Source of the DNA: Drosophila miranda
Taxonomy: Eukaryota > Arthropoda > Insecta > Diptera > Drosophilidae
Direction of reading: 5' to 3'
Assembly: GCF_003369915.1 (NCBI RefSeq)
Contig: NC_046676.1
Coordinates: 23,188,001-23,252,000 of the forward strand
Length of the DNA: 64,000 bases
Below the pieces are notes generated by a model. It made no database searches. It was not told where the DNA came from and saw nothing but the letters and a program-made list of their open reading frames with translations. Both the position numbers and the translations under genes were made by a program. Of this stretch, positions 1 through 10,315 are shown one piece after another (position 1 is the first letter of the stretch; the number at the start of each line of letters is the position of its first letter).

Positions 1-100
1 CGGTATATTCTTCAAATGAGATGGTATATTTCGGTATGTTTCTGAGGGCAGGACGGTATATTTCAACGACAAATCCGCGGTCACACTGACCGCGTCCCGT
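1..100 (+). promoter_or_regulatory. Housekeeping-type core promoter of Hacl (Motif 6 repeats plus Motif 1)
   Basis: Two matches to Ohler Motif 6 (consensus YRGTATWTTT) lie at about 22-31 and 54-63, with a weaker copy at 1-10. A match to Ohler Motif 1 (GGTCACACTG) lies at 78-88. In Drosophila these two motifs occur together in TATA-less, broadly expressed promoters. Their position 110-175 bp before the Hacl start codon fits a transcription start near 90-150. No TATA box is seen. The motif matches are read directly; the assignment to Hacl is inferred from position and orientation. Confidence 0.7.
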
Positions 101-197
101 GGACTATATTTAATTTGTTTAACTAATTTTAGCCCAGTACGCAGAGTAACGCGGCGCCTGTGACTTTTTAGCACTATAAAAACAGAACTCACACAAA

Positions 198-2669
198 ATG
201 GCCGATGTTGAAGCAGTGCAAATTATTGCGGAGTCGCTGAAGCAACAGGTAAGAGGCCGAGACTGCCCCCGCACGCAAGTCTGGGATGGGATGCATTTTC
301 TGCAGCAAATGTGCAATCTCCATGCGGTCATATCTAAGATATTAACCTATGGACGCTGATTAAAATAACTGTCGGTCCAGTGGAAATGGCAGCAGCAAGA
401 ACAACGGAGTCTTATCTAGCACCTGTTTGTTGTGCAAAGTTCAAAAACACTAAGTAGTTGTTGTTCTTGCTACCTGATTATTCTTGTTAATAAAAGTCGA
501 ACGGATTTCTGATAAAGACAATGTTCCAAAGGTTTACGAACACGACCCAAACATACTGGTGGTGCACATACCTTCGATAATCTCGTTGGGGCCCGGATTA
601 AAATCAATAAAACTTTAACCGGATTCCAAACATTTCAATGGAAAACGTGTGCATTTTTGGTTAATATGTTTGGTTGATGTAGGGAAATAAATTGGACTAA
701 ACTATTTTATTTATTTAAAATCTGAACAAATAAGGGAGCGATGAATGATTGTCCAAACTGTGTACATATTTGGATTTGCAATTGAAAGCTTAAGAGGAAA
801 GGAAATCTTATCGCATTCAATCCTCGAACTTTGAACTCATCCCATGATCTATCACTGCTTTTTGTTAACAGGGTGTGGACTATGTGTTTGGTATCATTGG
901 CATACCCGTTATCGAGCTGTCTATGGCCTTCCAGGCCGCTGGACTCAAGTACATCGGTATGCGGAATGAGCAGGCCGCCTGCTATGCAGCTCAAGCCATT
1001 GGCTACCTAACGGGAAAGCCGGGCGTTTGTTTGGTGGTCTCTGGACCCGGACTCCTGCATGTGACAGGTATGGAAAACAGAGGAATTCGGCATGAAATTT
1101 GCTAATCCCACTAATCCCTATGTACACAATGCATTGATTACAGGTGGTATGGCCAATGCCCAGGTCAATTGCTGGCCTCTGATCGTCATTGGCGGAGCCA
1201 CTAATCAGGATCATGAAGGAATCGGTGGCTTCCAGGAGTGCCCACAGGTGGAGCTTTCCCGCCCGTACTGCAAGTATGCAGCACGTCCTCCCACCGCTGC
1301 CCTTATCCCTCTCCATGTGGAGAAGGCAGTGCGATATGCCACCTATGGACGGCCCGGAGTAGCCTATTTGGATTTCCCCGGAAATATTTTGCAATCGAAG
1401 GCCCCCGAGGCCCGCATCTACAAGGCATTGGCCCATCCAGCTCCCCCCGTGGCCTATCCACCCCACGATGATGTGATTGCCGCGTCCCGCCTTCTGCGAC
1501 AGGCCAAGCGACCGCTCGTTATTGTGGGCAAGGGTTGTGCTTATGCTCACGCTGAGAATACGCTAAGGCATTTCATTGAGAACACAAATCTGCCTTTCCT
1601 GCCCACACCCATGGGCAAGGGCGTGGTCTCTGATACGGCTCCACAGTGCGTCTCTTCCGCCCGAACACTGGCCTTGCAGAAGGCCGATGTGGTGTTGCTG
1701 CTTGGCGCGCGCCTCAACTGGATTCTGCACTTTGGACGCTCGCCTCGCTACGACAAGGATGTGAAGTTCATTCAAGTAGACATTTGCCCCGAGGAGCTGC
1801 ACAACTCTGTTATCTCGTCGGTGGCCATTCAATCGGACATTCGTCCCTTCGCCGAGCAGCTGTTCGAGCAGATGAATGCCGTGAACTTCCGATTCGGCTA
1901 CGAGCAGGACTGGTGGAAGCAGCTGGCCGTCAAGTGCAAGCAGAACAAGGACACAGTGCAGCAGATGTCGCTAAATACCTCGACGCCGCTCAACTACTAC
2001 GCCGTTTTCCATCATTTGCGAGAGCTGTTGCCCAAGGACACGATTATCGTCAGCGAGGGTGCCAATACAATGGATATTGGACGTTCCATGCTCCTAAACG
2101 AGCAGCCACGTCATCGGCTGGATGCTGGCACCTTCGGCACCATGGGTGTGGGTCCAGGATTTGCAGTGGCAGCTGCCCTGTTCTGCCGTGACTTTGCTCC
2201 CGGCAAGCGGGTTCTCTGCGTTGAGGGCGACAGCGCCTTTGGCTTCTCGGGCATGGAGATTGAGACGATGGTGAGGTACAAGCTGCCAGTGACCATTGTG
2301 ATTGTCAACAACAATGGCATCTACGGAGGCTTCGACAAGGAAACCTTCGAAGCCATTCGCAGCGAGGGCGATCTGACCCAAATGTTAGTGAGAAGATCTT
2401 ATCGTACTATATCTGGGCTGTACTCAAATGCTAATCTTATCTCCTTCAGCACACCACCTTCGGCGCTGGGGGTTCAAGTGCGATACGAGGAAATGATGAA
2501 AATGTTCGGCATGCAGGGCTACTTCTGCACGGAAATCGAGCAGCTGCAGACGGCCATCAAGGCCGCAAACCAGCTTACGGACAGGCCAACCATCATCAAT
2601 GTGGCGATCAGTCCATCCTCGGATCGCAAACCACAGTCTTTTAACTGGCTCACAGAGTCCAAACTGTAG
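198..2669 (+). CDS. Hacl: 2-hydroxyacyl-CoA lyase (thiamine diphosphate enzyme, peroxisomal), four exons
   Basis: Exons are 198-248, 872-1067, 1144-2383 and 2450-2669, giving 568 residues, close to the roughly 570-580 of animal HACL1. The family cleaves 2-hydroxyacyl-CoA (from phytanic acid alpha-oxidation and 2-hydroxy fatty acids) to formyl-CoA and an aldehyde. The N-terminal TPP-enzyme domain carries the catalytic glutamate at about residue 50 ([12 protein letters not shown]). The C-terminal TPP-binding motif runs from GDS (about 444) to VNNNG (about 471). The last three residues are SKL, a canonical PTS1 peroxisomal signal. All junctions are GT-AG and the start ATG follows AAA. Intron 1 (623 bp) shows nothing else recognisable. 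Intron 3 (66 bp) has no stop in frame, so reading straight through it would insert 22 residues. Likely ortholog of CG11208. Confidence 0.93.
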
Positions 2670-2716
2670 GATACAATCGTCTAGATCTTAAGCACAAATT
2701 TCACCATTCCGAAAAT

Positions 2717-2722
2717 TTTATT
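2717..2722 (-). terminator. Poly(A) signal AATAAA of the EFHC-family gene
   Basis: AATAAA reads on the minus strand about 55 bp past the EFHC stop codon. Only 107 bp separate the two convergent stop codons (2669 and 2777), so the 3' UTRs of this gene and Hacl very probably overlap. I see no AATAAA for Hacl on the plus strand in this gap. Confidence 0.6.
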
Positions 2723-2776
2723 GCCACGAATTTTTCTGTATATACATGCAATTTTGATAACACCGACGATGGATCC

Positions 2777-5263
2777 TCATTGATTTGCGCGCTTAAGCTC
2801 CTCCTCCAGGCCCAAGAAGTCCAGGAACCAGTTTAAGTCCACCAGCCGGCCCTTGTGTAGGAACGGCAGCTTGGGGCACAGCTCAAAGGCAATGTTAAGT
2901 GGCGCTATGTCGGGCACCTGGTCGCATCGCATATTGAAGAATTCCAGAATATCGCGCACCTCGATCTCGCCCTGTCCATTACGCTGCAGCACCTGCAGTA
3001 TGTCCTCCATCAGCTCTAAGCTGAACGGCAGACGACAGCCCCTCAAAGTCGATCTGACCTGGGCCTCACTGATATACTGCTTGGATGTCGGATTAATGTG
3101 GCTCAAATGTCCCGACAACTCCTCCACATTGTTCCACAGGGCTCGCTTCAGCTCTAGCTGGGCAGCGGCCCGTACCTGGTTCCTGTCGCAGCTGGGAGGC
3201 AGTGTCTGCTCAGCCGAGAAATAGCGACACACGGTCACTATTTCGTGACTCAACAGGCTCTCCTTCGACAGATACGACAGCAGAGTGGATCGCATGGTTT
3301 CAAAGTCTACGGTGGCAAAGTCCCCAAGATTGCCATCGGGCTTGCAGCGCAGCACAAACTGCTTGTACTCTGGACGCACTGCAGTGCGAATCTTTTGCAT
3401 GATAGCACGGATGTCGGCAACCGGAAACTAAAACAGGAATCAAGCGAAGATCAAGTGAACACCTTGAGCCTTAGCTCGCTGTCGTGCACTCACCTCGGTG
3501 GGATGCTGTTCCATGTAGAGCAGTGTGAATTCATCCGCTGAATTGATGCGAAATATGTGATCCTTTAGAGTGAGAGTGCGCCCAATGTAAAAGTCATTGG
3601 CCCGATAGTACTCTGGCCGTGCGGCGCTGAACTTCTCCTGTCCTGGCACAGCAACGCGTGCCCGCTTGAGGAACTCACCGCCCAGAAAGCCAGAATTTCG
3701 TCGGGAAGATTCATAGATCTGGATAGTGTCGTCGGCCAGGAAGTAGCTAATAATAAAGACGCGTTCGCAGTTGTCGCGTATGGCGGACACCAGCTTGGCC
3801 CCGAAGCGCAAGATGCAGCCGTCGTACTTGATCAGCTTCTTGAAGTCGGCCTGCGGTGGCTTTGGCTCAACGGTGATGCAGTTACCCTCGGAGTCCTCGT
3901 AGCTGCCCCATCCGTTGTATGGCGGCAGACGACGCACTGTTCCGGCACCATGGGTGTGGGGAAGCACATCACTTCGTTCTGGAACGGGCTGAGGTGTGAA
4001 ATCCTCAATGCCGTACTGAAAATGAGATGAAGTGTGAATCGTTTTGGCTTGACCTCTGGTCTCTCCACCCACCTTCTCTTTGTAGTAGCTTTGCGTGAAC
4101 TGGTCGCATCCGGTTAGTACTACTGCGCGTCCAAAGACATTTAATACGGCGCCAATCTGCAGATCCTGGTCGGTGTAGTAATGTACCTGTTTCTGGCCCG
4201 TGTTCAAGGGATCGGCCACGTAGCGCACATCCCGCATGTTGGAACCCAACACATTGAGCAGCGTCACCGATGTCTGTTGACCCGGCTGCGTCGGCCCGGA
4301 GAACTCTTTGGGTAGCTTGCCTCGTTTCAGGAAAGTACTGGGTCCCTCGCGTCCGGAGTTTCGGGGAAATTTCTCCTTTATATCTATGGTATCGTCGGCC
4401 AGATAGTAGCAGATCTCCAACTTCCGCACGTCACCAAACTCGCTCCGATCGTTCCAGTAGCCATGGAATTTGAGCACTCGTCTGTCGAACTCCAGGAACT
4501 GGGCAAAGGAATGGCGCTTGGGCACGGCACTGCTGCCACTGAATGTTTGCTTTAGCCCAGAGCGTTTGCGTATCTCCGTGGTGGGATCACTAGGCTCCTG
4601 TTGCGTCTCGGGCACATGAATCCCGGCTCGATTGAGGAACTGTCTGGTGAAAATGTCACAGCCGCTGATTCGATAGACGCGATCAAAGATCTGCACATCA
4701 GTGTCCACGTTGAGGTCAAAGATAGAGATGAACTCCCGGTCCCTGGTTGGCGCCTTGGGTATGCGCTGACGGTGCACCAGACAGCCCTGCGGAATGCCCG
4801 AGTTCTCCACTTTCGGTTCGGTGACCTGCATAGTGCCATCTTCCAGATAGAAGTAGATCCTGACCTTGCGCACCTGGTACGGGGCATGGTAAATCTCGGT
4901 GAGGTTCTCCTTGAAGTAGGCGTTGAAGCAGAGCACCTGCTTGTCATAGGCCAGCCACGGTGGCAGCTTCGTAGTCACCTTCGGTGCCCACAGGGTGTTG
5001 ATCTGTGCGGGCATTGGCGGGCACTTGGGATCCGCCACAATGCCATTGGGCTCCACCAGCTCCGGCTCCCGGCGATCGGAGAGCATCTGTATGCCCTGAT
5101 AGTGCATAAGCGTCTGCTGTCGGGGATGGCGGCGCTTCCCGTACTACGAGGAGGAGAAAAGAGAGGAGGAGTCATGCATCTGATCCCTGCATCTGACCTA
5201 GGACCTACTCACATCATAGAACTGTGCGCCCGGCAGCAGTGGCATCCCTGGCAGTCGCAGCAT
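2777..5263 (-). CDS. Efhc1.2: EFHC1-family axonemal microtubule protein with three DM10 domains, four exons
   Basis: Exons in reading order are 5263-5213, 5143-4073, 4015-3494 and 3427-2777, giving 764 residues; every intron is phase 0. Three DM10 repeats can be followed by their recurring motifs: YDKQVLCFNAYF to FTRQFLNRAG (about 77-190), FDRRVLKFHGYW to CDQFTQSYYKEK (about 235-374), and KYDGCILRFGAKL to ADEFTLLYMEQ (about 437-545). The last exon holds a degenerate EF-hand-like region containing GQGEIEVRDILEFFN. EFHC1 proteins are inner components of ciliary doublet microtubules, so expression in ciliated neurons or sperm is expected. The fly genome has two paralogs (CG8959 and CG11048). I chose CG11048 because its CG number is close to that of the neighbouring Hacl, so the exact symbol is tentative. 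Intron 2 (57 bp) is stop-free in frame. Confidence 0.9.
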
Positions 5264-6139
5264 AATTTTGATCGCTTTGGGATAAAATACACTTGAAATT
5301 TAGAGAATTTTGACTAGCGAAATCTTTTGCCGAAGCGTTTTGGTTACATTTGTGTCGAAAAGAAAATCAAATCTATGGCAGGTAATGCTACGCAGCTGAG
5401 ATTGCACTGTGCTTTCGTTCGACATTTCTCCACCGTACCGCTATTCGATAAATGGAACAAACACTGCTATGGCAATGGCGGGGTCTCGTCATGGCAGCGC
5501 CGCACTATCCAGTCAATCATTTGCAACTGGTAGCGCTGTATCTATGGAGATGCATATGTAGATCCCATCCCACCACAACATCGATTCTTAGGGGGCCCAA
5601 GTATTCTTTATTTAATTAGCATCTGAGGTCACCCAATTAGGGGACAAGCAATAAACATTGATAGCTTGATATAAACATCCATATAAATTTTCGTTGATTA
5701 ATATTTGGTTTGGTTAAGTTTTGATTTCCACTAAACATTAAAATTGAATTTTCAAGTTTTTGTTTTTCGAACGGACGTAAACACACATCACAATTAGTTA
5801 CACAGAGATCTAAACGAGATTGGTTTCAGTTTTCGGTGGATATATACTTATGAGAGTTGCTGTTCTTCTGCTGTTCGTTGGCTGCCAGAACCACCTGCCT
5901 TTGATTTACTCAGCCAGATTGGTAACAAGTTCTGGCTCTAATTACTTTCGGCGCAGACGTCGCGTTGTTCGCTAATTAGTCGGACAAGCAAAAGCAGGAA
6001 ACCCACCGACAGCACGTGCTTTTTCTCACCTTCCATCTTTCATCTTTGATCTTCTCTTTTATGTAAAATTCTGTCGTAAAATCGAAGAGTATGGTATACG
6101 CTGTCCAGAGCCCAAGCGGACAGCACGAAAAGCGGCAGA
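5264..6139. other. Divergent intergenic region between the EFHC gene and the DM4/DM12 gene
   Basis: No coding exon is supported here. The left part (about 5264-5560) should contain the EFHC promoter. A short open frame at 5850-5921 starts with ATG, encodes a signal-peptide-like stretch (MRVAVLLLFVGC) and ends at a GTAACA donor, but I could not attach it to any downstream exon. The stretch 5560-5840 is AT-rich and shows nothing recognisable. Confidence 0.5.
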
Positions 6140-6977
6140 ATGAATCTCATGTGAGTGATTTGACCTACAAGTTACGGATTTGCCTACACGTACATAGGAT
6201 ATACAATTAAAGTATTCAACTTTTTTATAGAATGATTCTTTCGATGCTTTTGCTGGCTGTGGAAGGTGGGCGGGACATGAGCCCCAATCTGACGTCCTGG
6301 CATCATCACCGGAGGCAGAAACGCTTCCTGATCTACCAAAATGGAGGAGTTGTCAAGGTGAACTATCGTAGGAATATTTTTGAAGAGTGTAACATCAATA
6401 AGTAGTACATATTCTCTGCACAGCTGGTCACTGGATGCGCCTTTCCGGTTCCGTTTCAAGAGAAGAAGGCCTGGCGCCAGCTGGTCTGGCTGATGAATTT
6501 CCATTATCAATTCAATGAGCCGCAGACACCAATTTATTGGTGGAATCTTTGGAGCAGTGCTCGTGACCTAAAAGGTGCTAATCCTCCTGCCGCTCCGCCT
6601 ACCGTGGATGAGCCGCAGATTCTGCTGTTCAAGTTTGCCGAGAACTATATGTCGCAGATTGGGCAGAATGGAACGGCTTGTCTGGAGCGTCTGATCTGCG
6701 AGAATGCACAAGTACACGAGCACAGTGGCCTCTATGCCCAGCTGTTGCACAGACTGCTGAGGTAAGAGAATTTCCAGGTCCAAATTGAAGCTAATCTCTA
6801 ATCTATTATTCTCCATCTGCTAGACCCCATCGAACGCTGGACGAACGATATCTGGATGCCTATAGAATGGGACGACACGGAGTGAATTGTCGCCGAGCAT
6901 ATCCGCAGGCGTCGCACTGTCTCCTTGACGACTATATCCACCTGCATGAGCGGGGCCCAACGCAGAGTTTTGTTTAA
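6140..6977 (+). CDS. DM4/DM12-family secreted protein, four exons
   Basis: Exons are 6140-6150, 6231-6357, 6424-6761 and 6824-6977, giving 209 residues. An N-terminal hydrophobic signal (MNLIMILSMLLLAVEG) is followed by the dibasic RRQKRFLIYQNGG motif and LVTGCAFPVPF. Those mark the start of the insect DM4/DM12 domain. The domain's cysteine pattern continues with CLERLICENAQ and CRRAYPQASHCLLDDY. Function of the family is not established; members are small, insect-specific and usually predicted to be secreted. The 11-nt first coding exon is short but ends at a perfect GTGAGT donor. If it is not used, translation could begin at the ATG at 6232, four residues later. The introns are 80, 66 and 62 bp. 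I cannot say which fly paralog this is. Confidence 0.85.
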
Positions 6978-7309
6978 GCTTAGAGTAAGAGTTTGTAGGC
7001 GCTGGTTGCCAGTAGAACACACAACATTTACACAACTAATTAAAGGTACAATAGTATCTAAACAATTCTACATGTACGTATATGAGTGCATTTGTACAAC
7101 ATTTAGGCGGACGTTCCATCCAAATTTACTTCCTAGGACCGTTGTCGACGTCTTCGTCGTCATCATCAGAGACTCTCCAGGGGAGTTGAAAGTATCTTCT
7201 GCTGTTGGCTGCAAGCCAGAAATTGGCGCAAGATTGAGAACAGAAGTTACAGGTGAAAAGTTGCTTTGAAGAGCTCCCAAATCTGTAAAGATGCAATGTG
7301 AAAATGTTT
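6978..7309. other. Shared 3' intergenic gap between convergent genes
   Basis: This 332-bp gap separates the DM4/DM12 stop codon from the LRR-gene stop codon on the other strand. An ATTAAA variant poly(A) signal near 7038 could serve the plus-strand gene. No clear signal for the minus-strand gene is visible. Confidence 0.4.
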
Positions 7310-8637
7310 TCAGATACACAAACATGGCCCCAAATCCCAATCTACTGTTGTATAGTTCTTATGGTTGTGAAAGGTTCGGTTGCCTAATCTAGAAAGCGTT
7401 CGGGACCGGTTTGGGTGTCAGATCAAAACATTGACGCAGGCAGGCCCTCCATCAACACTCACCTCTTGACAACCATGAAGTAGTAGGTAGTGTACAAACA
7501 CCTCGAGCATTGGGTAGTCGTGCAGCGGGCGATGGCGCCATTGTTGATCTGCGAGCTCATATAAGGCTCGGGGAGGAGGCGGTGCAGAGCACTGTTCTCG
7601 TAGACAGGCACCTGACGGTTCAGCGTTTGGATGGCATGCAAACAGTCGTCGTAGAGTGTGATCCGGTTCTCCTTGGAGGGCACTTCGAAGACTCTTCGCG
7701 TGCCCACCGGAAGCAGCAGGCGTTTGTATGTAGCAAGCTCCCGCACCCAGAACAGACCCTTGTGGCTAATGGTACTGCATTTGAAGCGAAGGGTAGGTAG
7801 AGTTGCAATCATGTAGAGGTGGATCTATAACTTACATGGGTGTGAACTTCTGGCGATTGTCGTAGAAGTTCTGATAGAACTTCTCGTAGATCATGGGCAA
7901 GTAGTTGATCGACGTGTTGTGAAATATGCGCACATGGTTCATAAACTTGGAGAGAGCAGCCGGCAAGTAGATGAGAGCGCAGCCTGCAAGAGAACCGTAC
8001 CCAATACTCATCTCGCTCTTTGGCTTGGTATTGTATTCGAAGTACTCACGATCAGCTGCGAGGGATTGTAGCATCGGTAGGTTGGCGATGCGCTCGGGTA
8101 TGTGCAGCAGGTTCTCATTGTCGCTCAGGTTCAGCTCGTTGAGGCGGACGCATTCGCTCAGCTGTATGGGGAGGCGGCGGAACCGATTCTTGGATATGTT
8201 CAACTGTTCCAAATTGCGCAAGTTGCTCATCTCTGAAAGGGTTGACAGTGGGGTGGGCAATGCAGTGGATACCGGAGTCGCTCTTGGGGCGTTCTAGTAC
8301 TCTTACCCTTTGGTAGTTGTGTCAGCCGATTGCCGGAGACGTTCAGCTGCTGCAGACGGAGCAGCAGACCCAGTGTGGGCGGCAGCTCTTTCAGCTCGTT
8401 GTTGGAGACATCGAGGAACTCAAGGTTCTCCAGCATATAGATGTCATGGGGCAATTCGGTCAGGTTGTTCCCCGCTAGATGGATAAACTTGAGGGTCGTG
8501 ATACTCAGCAGCCATTGGGGTATCGCCGAAATGAAGTTCTCCTTGAGGTACACCTCCTCTAGATCCTCATACAGGAACAGGTCCATCGGCACATCCCTGA
8601 AGTTCAGATAGCTCCAGTGCAATATCGTTCTGTTCAT
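7310..8637 (-). CDS. Leucine-rich-repeat protein, five exons
   Basis: Exons in reading order are 8637-8307, 8232-8050, 7983-7836, 7774-7463 and 7388-7310, giving 350 residues. About six tandem LRRs of the ribonuclease-inhibitor/SDS22 style follow one another, e.g. LKFIHLAGNNLTELP, LEFLDVSNNELKELP, LQQLNVSGNRLTQLP and LEQLNISKNRFRRLP, over residues about 20-160. The C-terminal half has no repeats and ends in a cysteine-rich segment (ARCTTTQCSRCLYTTYYF), as in some LRRC58-like proteins. No ATG lies upstream in frame, so 8637 is taken as the start. However, the frame stays open for at least 111 codons 5' of it and includes a strongly hydrophobic run. The final exon (79 bp) is the least certain part. 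A role as a cytoplasmic adaptor is inferred from the LRR class only. Confidence 0.82.
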
Positions 8638-9631
8638 CTCGCTGTCGTTATACAATTTTCGTTTGGGATTTTTATTTGAATATCGTGTGAAGTGAACTTG
8701 TTTGCTTTGATTTTGTTTCTGTTTCTCGGTTTTAATTATATTTATACGTATTTTTACGCGGTCATGATCAACATTTGGCACCGTCACCCACCAAACACAA
8801 ACTGCCACCAGCAGCAAGCACCCTGGTGCCCCAGCCACCAAGAGATACAACAACAGCAGCAGCAACAGTTTGCTCTGGCGACCAAAAATTTTCTTTCGTT
8901 CGGCTAAATTTGCCTCATTTCTCTGTCGCAATTTTCTCGCTCGCGAGAAGCACTCAATAGCCCCCGAATCCACTTTTTTGTTTGTTCCAAATGGTTCCTT
9001 TATATTTAGTTATTTCTCTAATAAATCGCTGCTTGCACTGGCCATCGACGTATGCGTAATGTGTTGCCCGCCTCAGAGTATGCAACGGATACAGAAGAGC
9101 GGAGCGGCCAAATGCCAAATTGCACGAAAAGCTTTTGCCCCTGACATTGAATTTTCCCCGGTCCCCGGCATTGATTTGCAGCTAACTGCTCCTACATGTT
9201 GTTGTAGTTGTTTCTGTTGCTGTTGCGCTTGTTGCAGCCTTCAAGGTCGTTGCTGCAACGTATGTATGTACATATTTACACATATGGAAGGGGATGCTTT
9301 TTGAGAAGAAGCTTTGAGAGCTTTTTACTAAACTCTTGCGTTCTGCAAAGTCAAATTGAGGAACCAGCCAGAGCTAAGCTTTATATAGAGCTTTAGCCTA
9401 CATAGAATCGAGTCCGTAAAATGATCCAAGCGGATCGTTTTTAACGCACAAAAGAATATAAAATGGATATATGACGGAAATGTCACAATATTTATCGTTT
9501 GTTAATATAATATTAATATATTACATCACTTATCAAGATTTTGTGACAGCTTCAAGGGCATAATGCCTAGCAATAGTCTTATTTTACAAATACATAAATC
9601 CATCCATGGGGCATACGCATCGATTGAGGTA
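8638..9631. other. 5' region of the LRR gene and 3' flank of the His-rich peptide gene
   Basis: 8638-8973 and a little beyond is an ATG-less open frame on the minus strand that continues into the LRR protein (see findings). 8830-8880 and 9195-9240 hold CAG/TTG-type simple repeats. The rest (9250-9530) is AT-rich with no recognisable gene. Confidence 0.45.
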
Positions 9632-9844
9632 TCATCCATAGTAGTTATTTCTGTGTCCATAGCCATAGCCTGGCGAATGATGGTGGTGATGGTGGTGATG
9701 GTGGTGGTGTGGATAGTACGGTGGTGGCGGTGGCGGCAGTCCAATTGGCAGTCCCAGTGGCAGTGGAACAACTACTACATGAGGAGCGGGAAGTGCTCCG
9801 ACTAGGCTCAAAAGGAGCACAATAAAAGCGATCACAGATTTCAT
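9632..9844 (-). CDS. Small secreted His/Pro/Tyr-rich peptide (70 residues)
   Basis: A single exon encodes a clear signal peptide (MKSVIAFIVLLLSLVGALPA), then a Val/Leu/Pro segment (PLPLGLPIGLPPPPPPYYP). An uninterrupted run of eleven histidines and the tail SPGYGYGHRNNYYG follow. The composition resembles small cuticle, antimicrobial or metal-binding peptides of flies, but no named family can be assigned. The His run is encoded by mixed CAC/CAT codons, so it is not just a fresh microsatellite. An Inr and a TATA-like box lie upstream at suitable spacing. Confidence 0.7.
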   Translation of the reverse strand: MKSVIAFIVLLLSLVGALPAPHVVVVPLPLGLPIGLPPPPPPYYPHHHHHHHHHHHSPGYGYGHRNNYYG

Positions 9845-9865
9845 GTTTCTGGCAAGACTTCTCAA

Positions 9866-9905
9866 CGAACTGATGAGAATCTGTAGCCGTACTTTGGCTT
9901 TTAAA
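9866..9905 (-). promoter_or_regulatory. Core promoter of the His-rich peptide gene (TATA-like plus Inr)
   Basis: On the minus strand TTTAAAAG (9905-9898) precedes the initiator TCAGTT (9873-9868, A+1 at 9871) by about 34 bp, giving a 5' UTR of about 27 nt. This is typical of short, strongly expressed secreted-peptide genes in flies. Confidence 0.45.
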
Positions 9906-10026
9906 CAAATCTGCCTATGGAATGGGGGGATTTTGCCGCAGCGCTGGACAAACAAAGAGAAGAGAAAACAAACCAAATTTCACCCAGCAAATGGTGTGAA
10001 ACGATTGAAGATGGGATTTACCCCTG

Positions 10027-10315
10027 ATGAGTACTCGCATTTTTGCCTTATTTGCATTATTTAGCATAGCAAACTTTGGTCAGTCAAGTAAAGCTTTGCA
10101 CCTGGGGAGGATTGAAGATGGGGAGCCACCAACACCCTGCGTTAATATAACTGTGAGTTGCTTTTTGCCCAAGATCTGGGAGATCGTGCAATCGTCAGTT
10201 TCGTCTCAGTGGAGACTTTTTCCGTTATGGCTTATGGAGGAATGAGGCGTTAATTGAGAGAGAGAGAGAGAGAGATCGTCAGAGCTATGAGCACTCACCA
10301 GGGTGTCCCAGCTGA
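10027..10315 (+). CDS. Candidate small secreted peptide, two exons (low confidence)
   Basis: Exon 10027-10152 starts with ATG and encodes a signal-like stretch (MSTRIFALFALFSIANFG), then a short polar region ending PTPCVNIT at a GTGAGT donor. Joining to 10199-10315 gives an 80-residue product containing FRLSGDFFRYGLWRNEALI, an Arg/Glu run from a GA microsatellite, and the end CPS. The acceptor is weak, and the second exon overlaps a minus-strand exon candidate at 10299-10462. At most one reading of that overlap is likely to be right. I recognise no family. Confidence 0.3.
10256..10274. repeat. (GA)n microsatellite
   Basis: An uninterrupted GA run lies between the two overlapping gene candidates. 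If the plus-strand reading is real it encodes alternating Arg/Glu. Confidence 0.9.

Noticed and set aside
5850..5921. Signal-peptide-like mini exon ending at GTAACA
   Set aside because: Cannot be joined in frame to the DM4/DM12 exons, which already have their own signal peptide; likely chance.
8707..8973. GTG-initiated start for the LRR protein at 8973
   Set aside because: GTG is not a normal eukaryotic start; the first ATG in frame is at 8637. The open upstream frame is reported as a finding instead.
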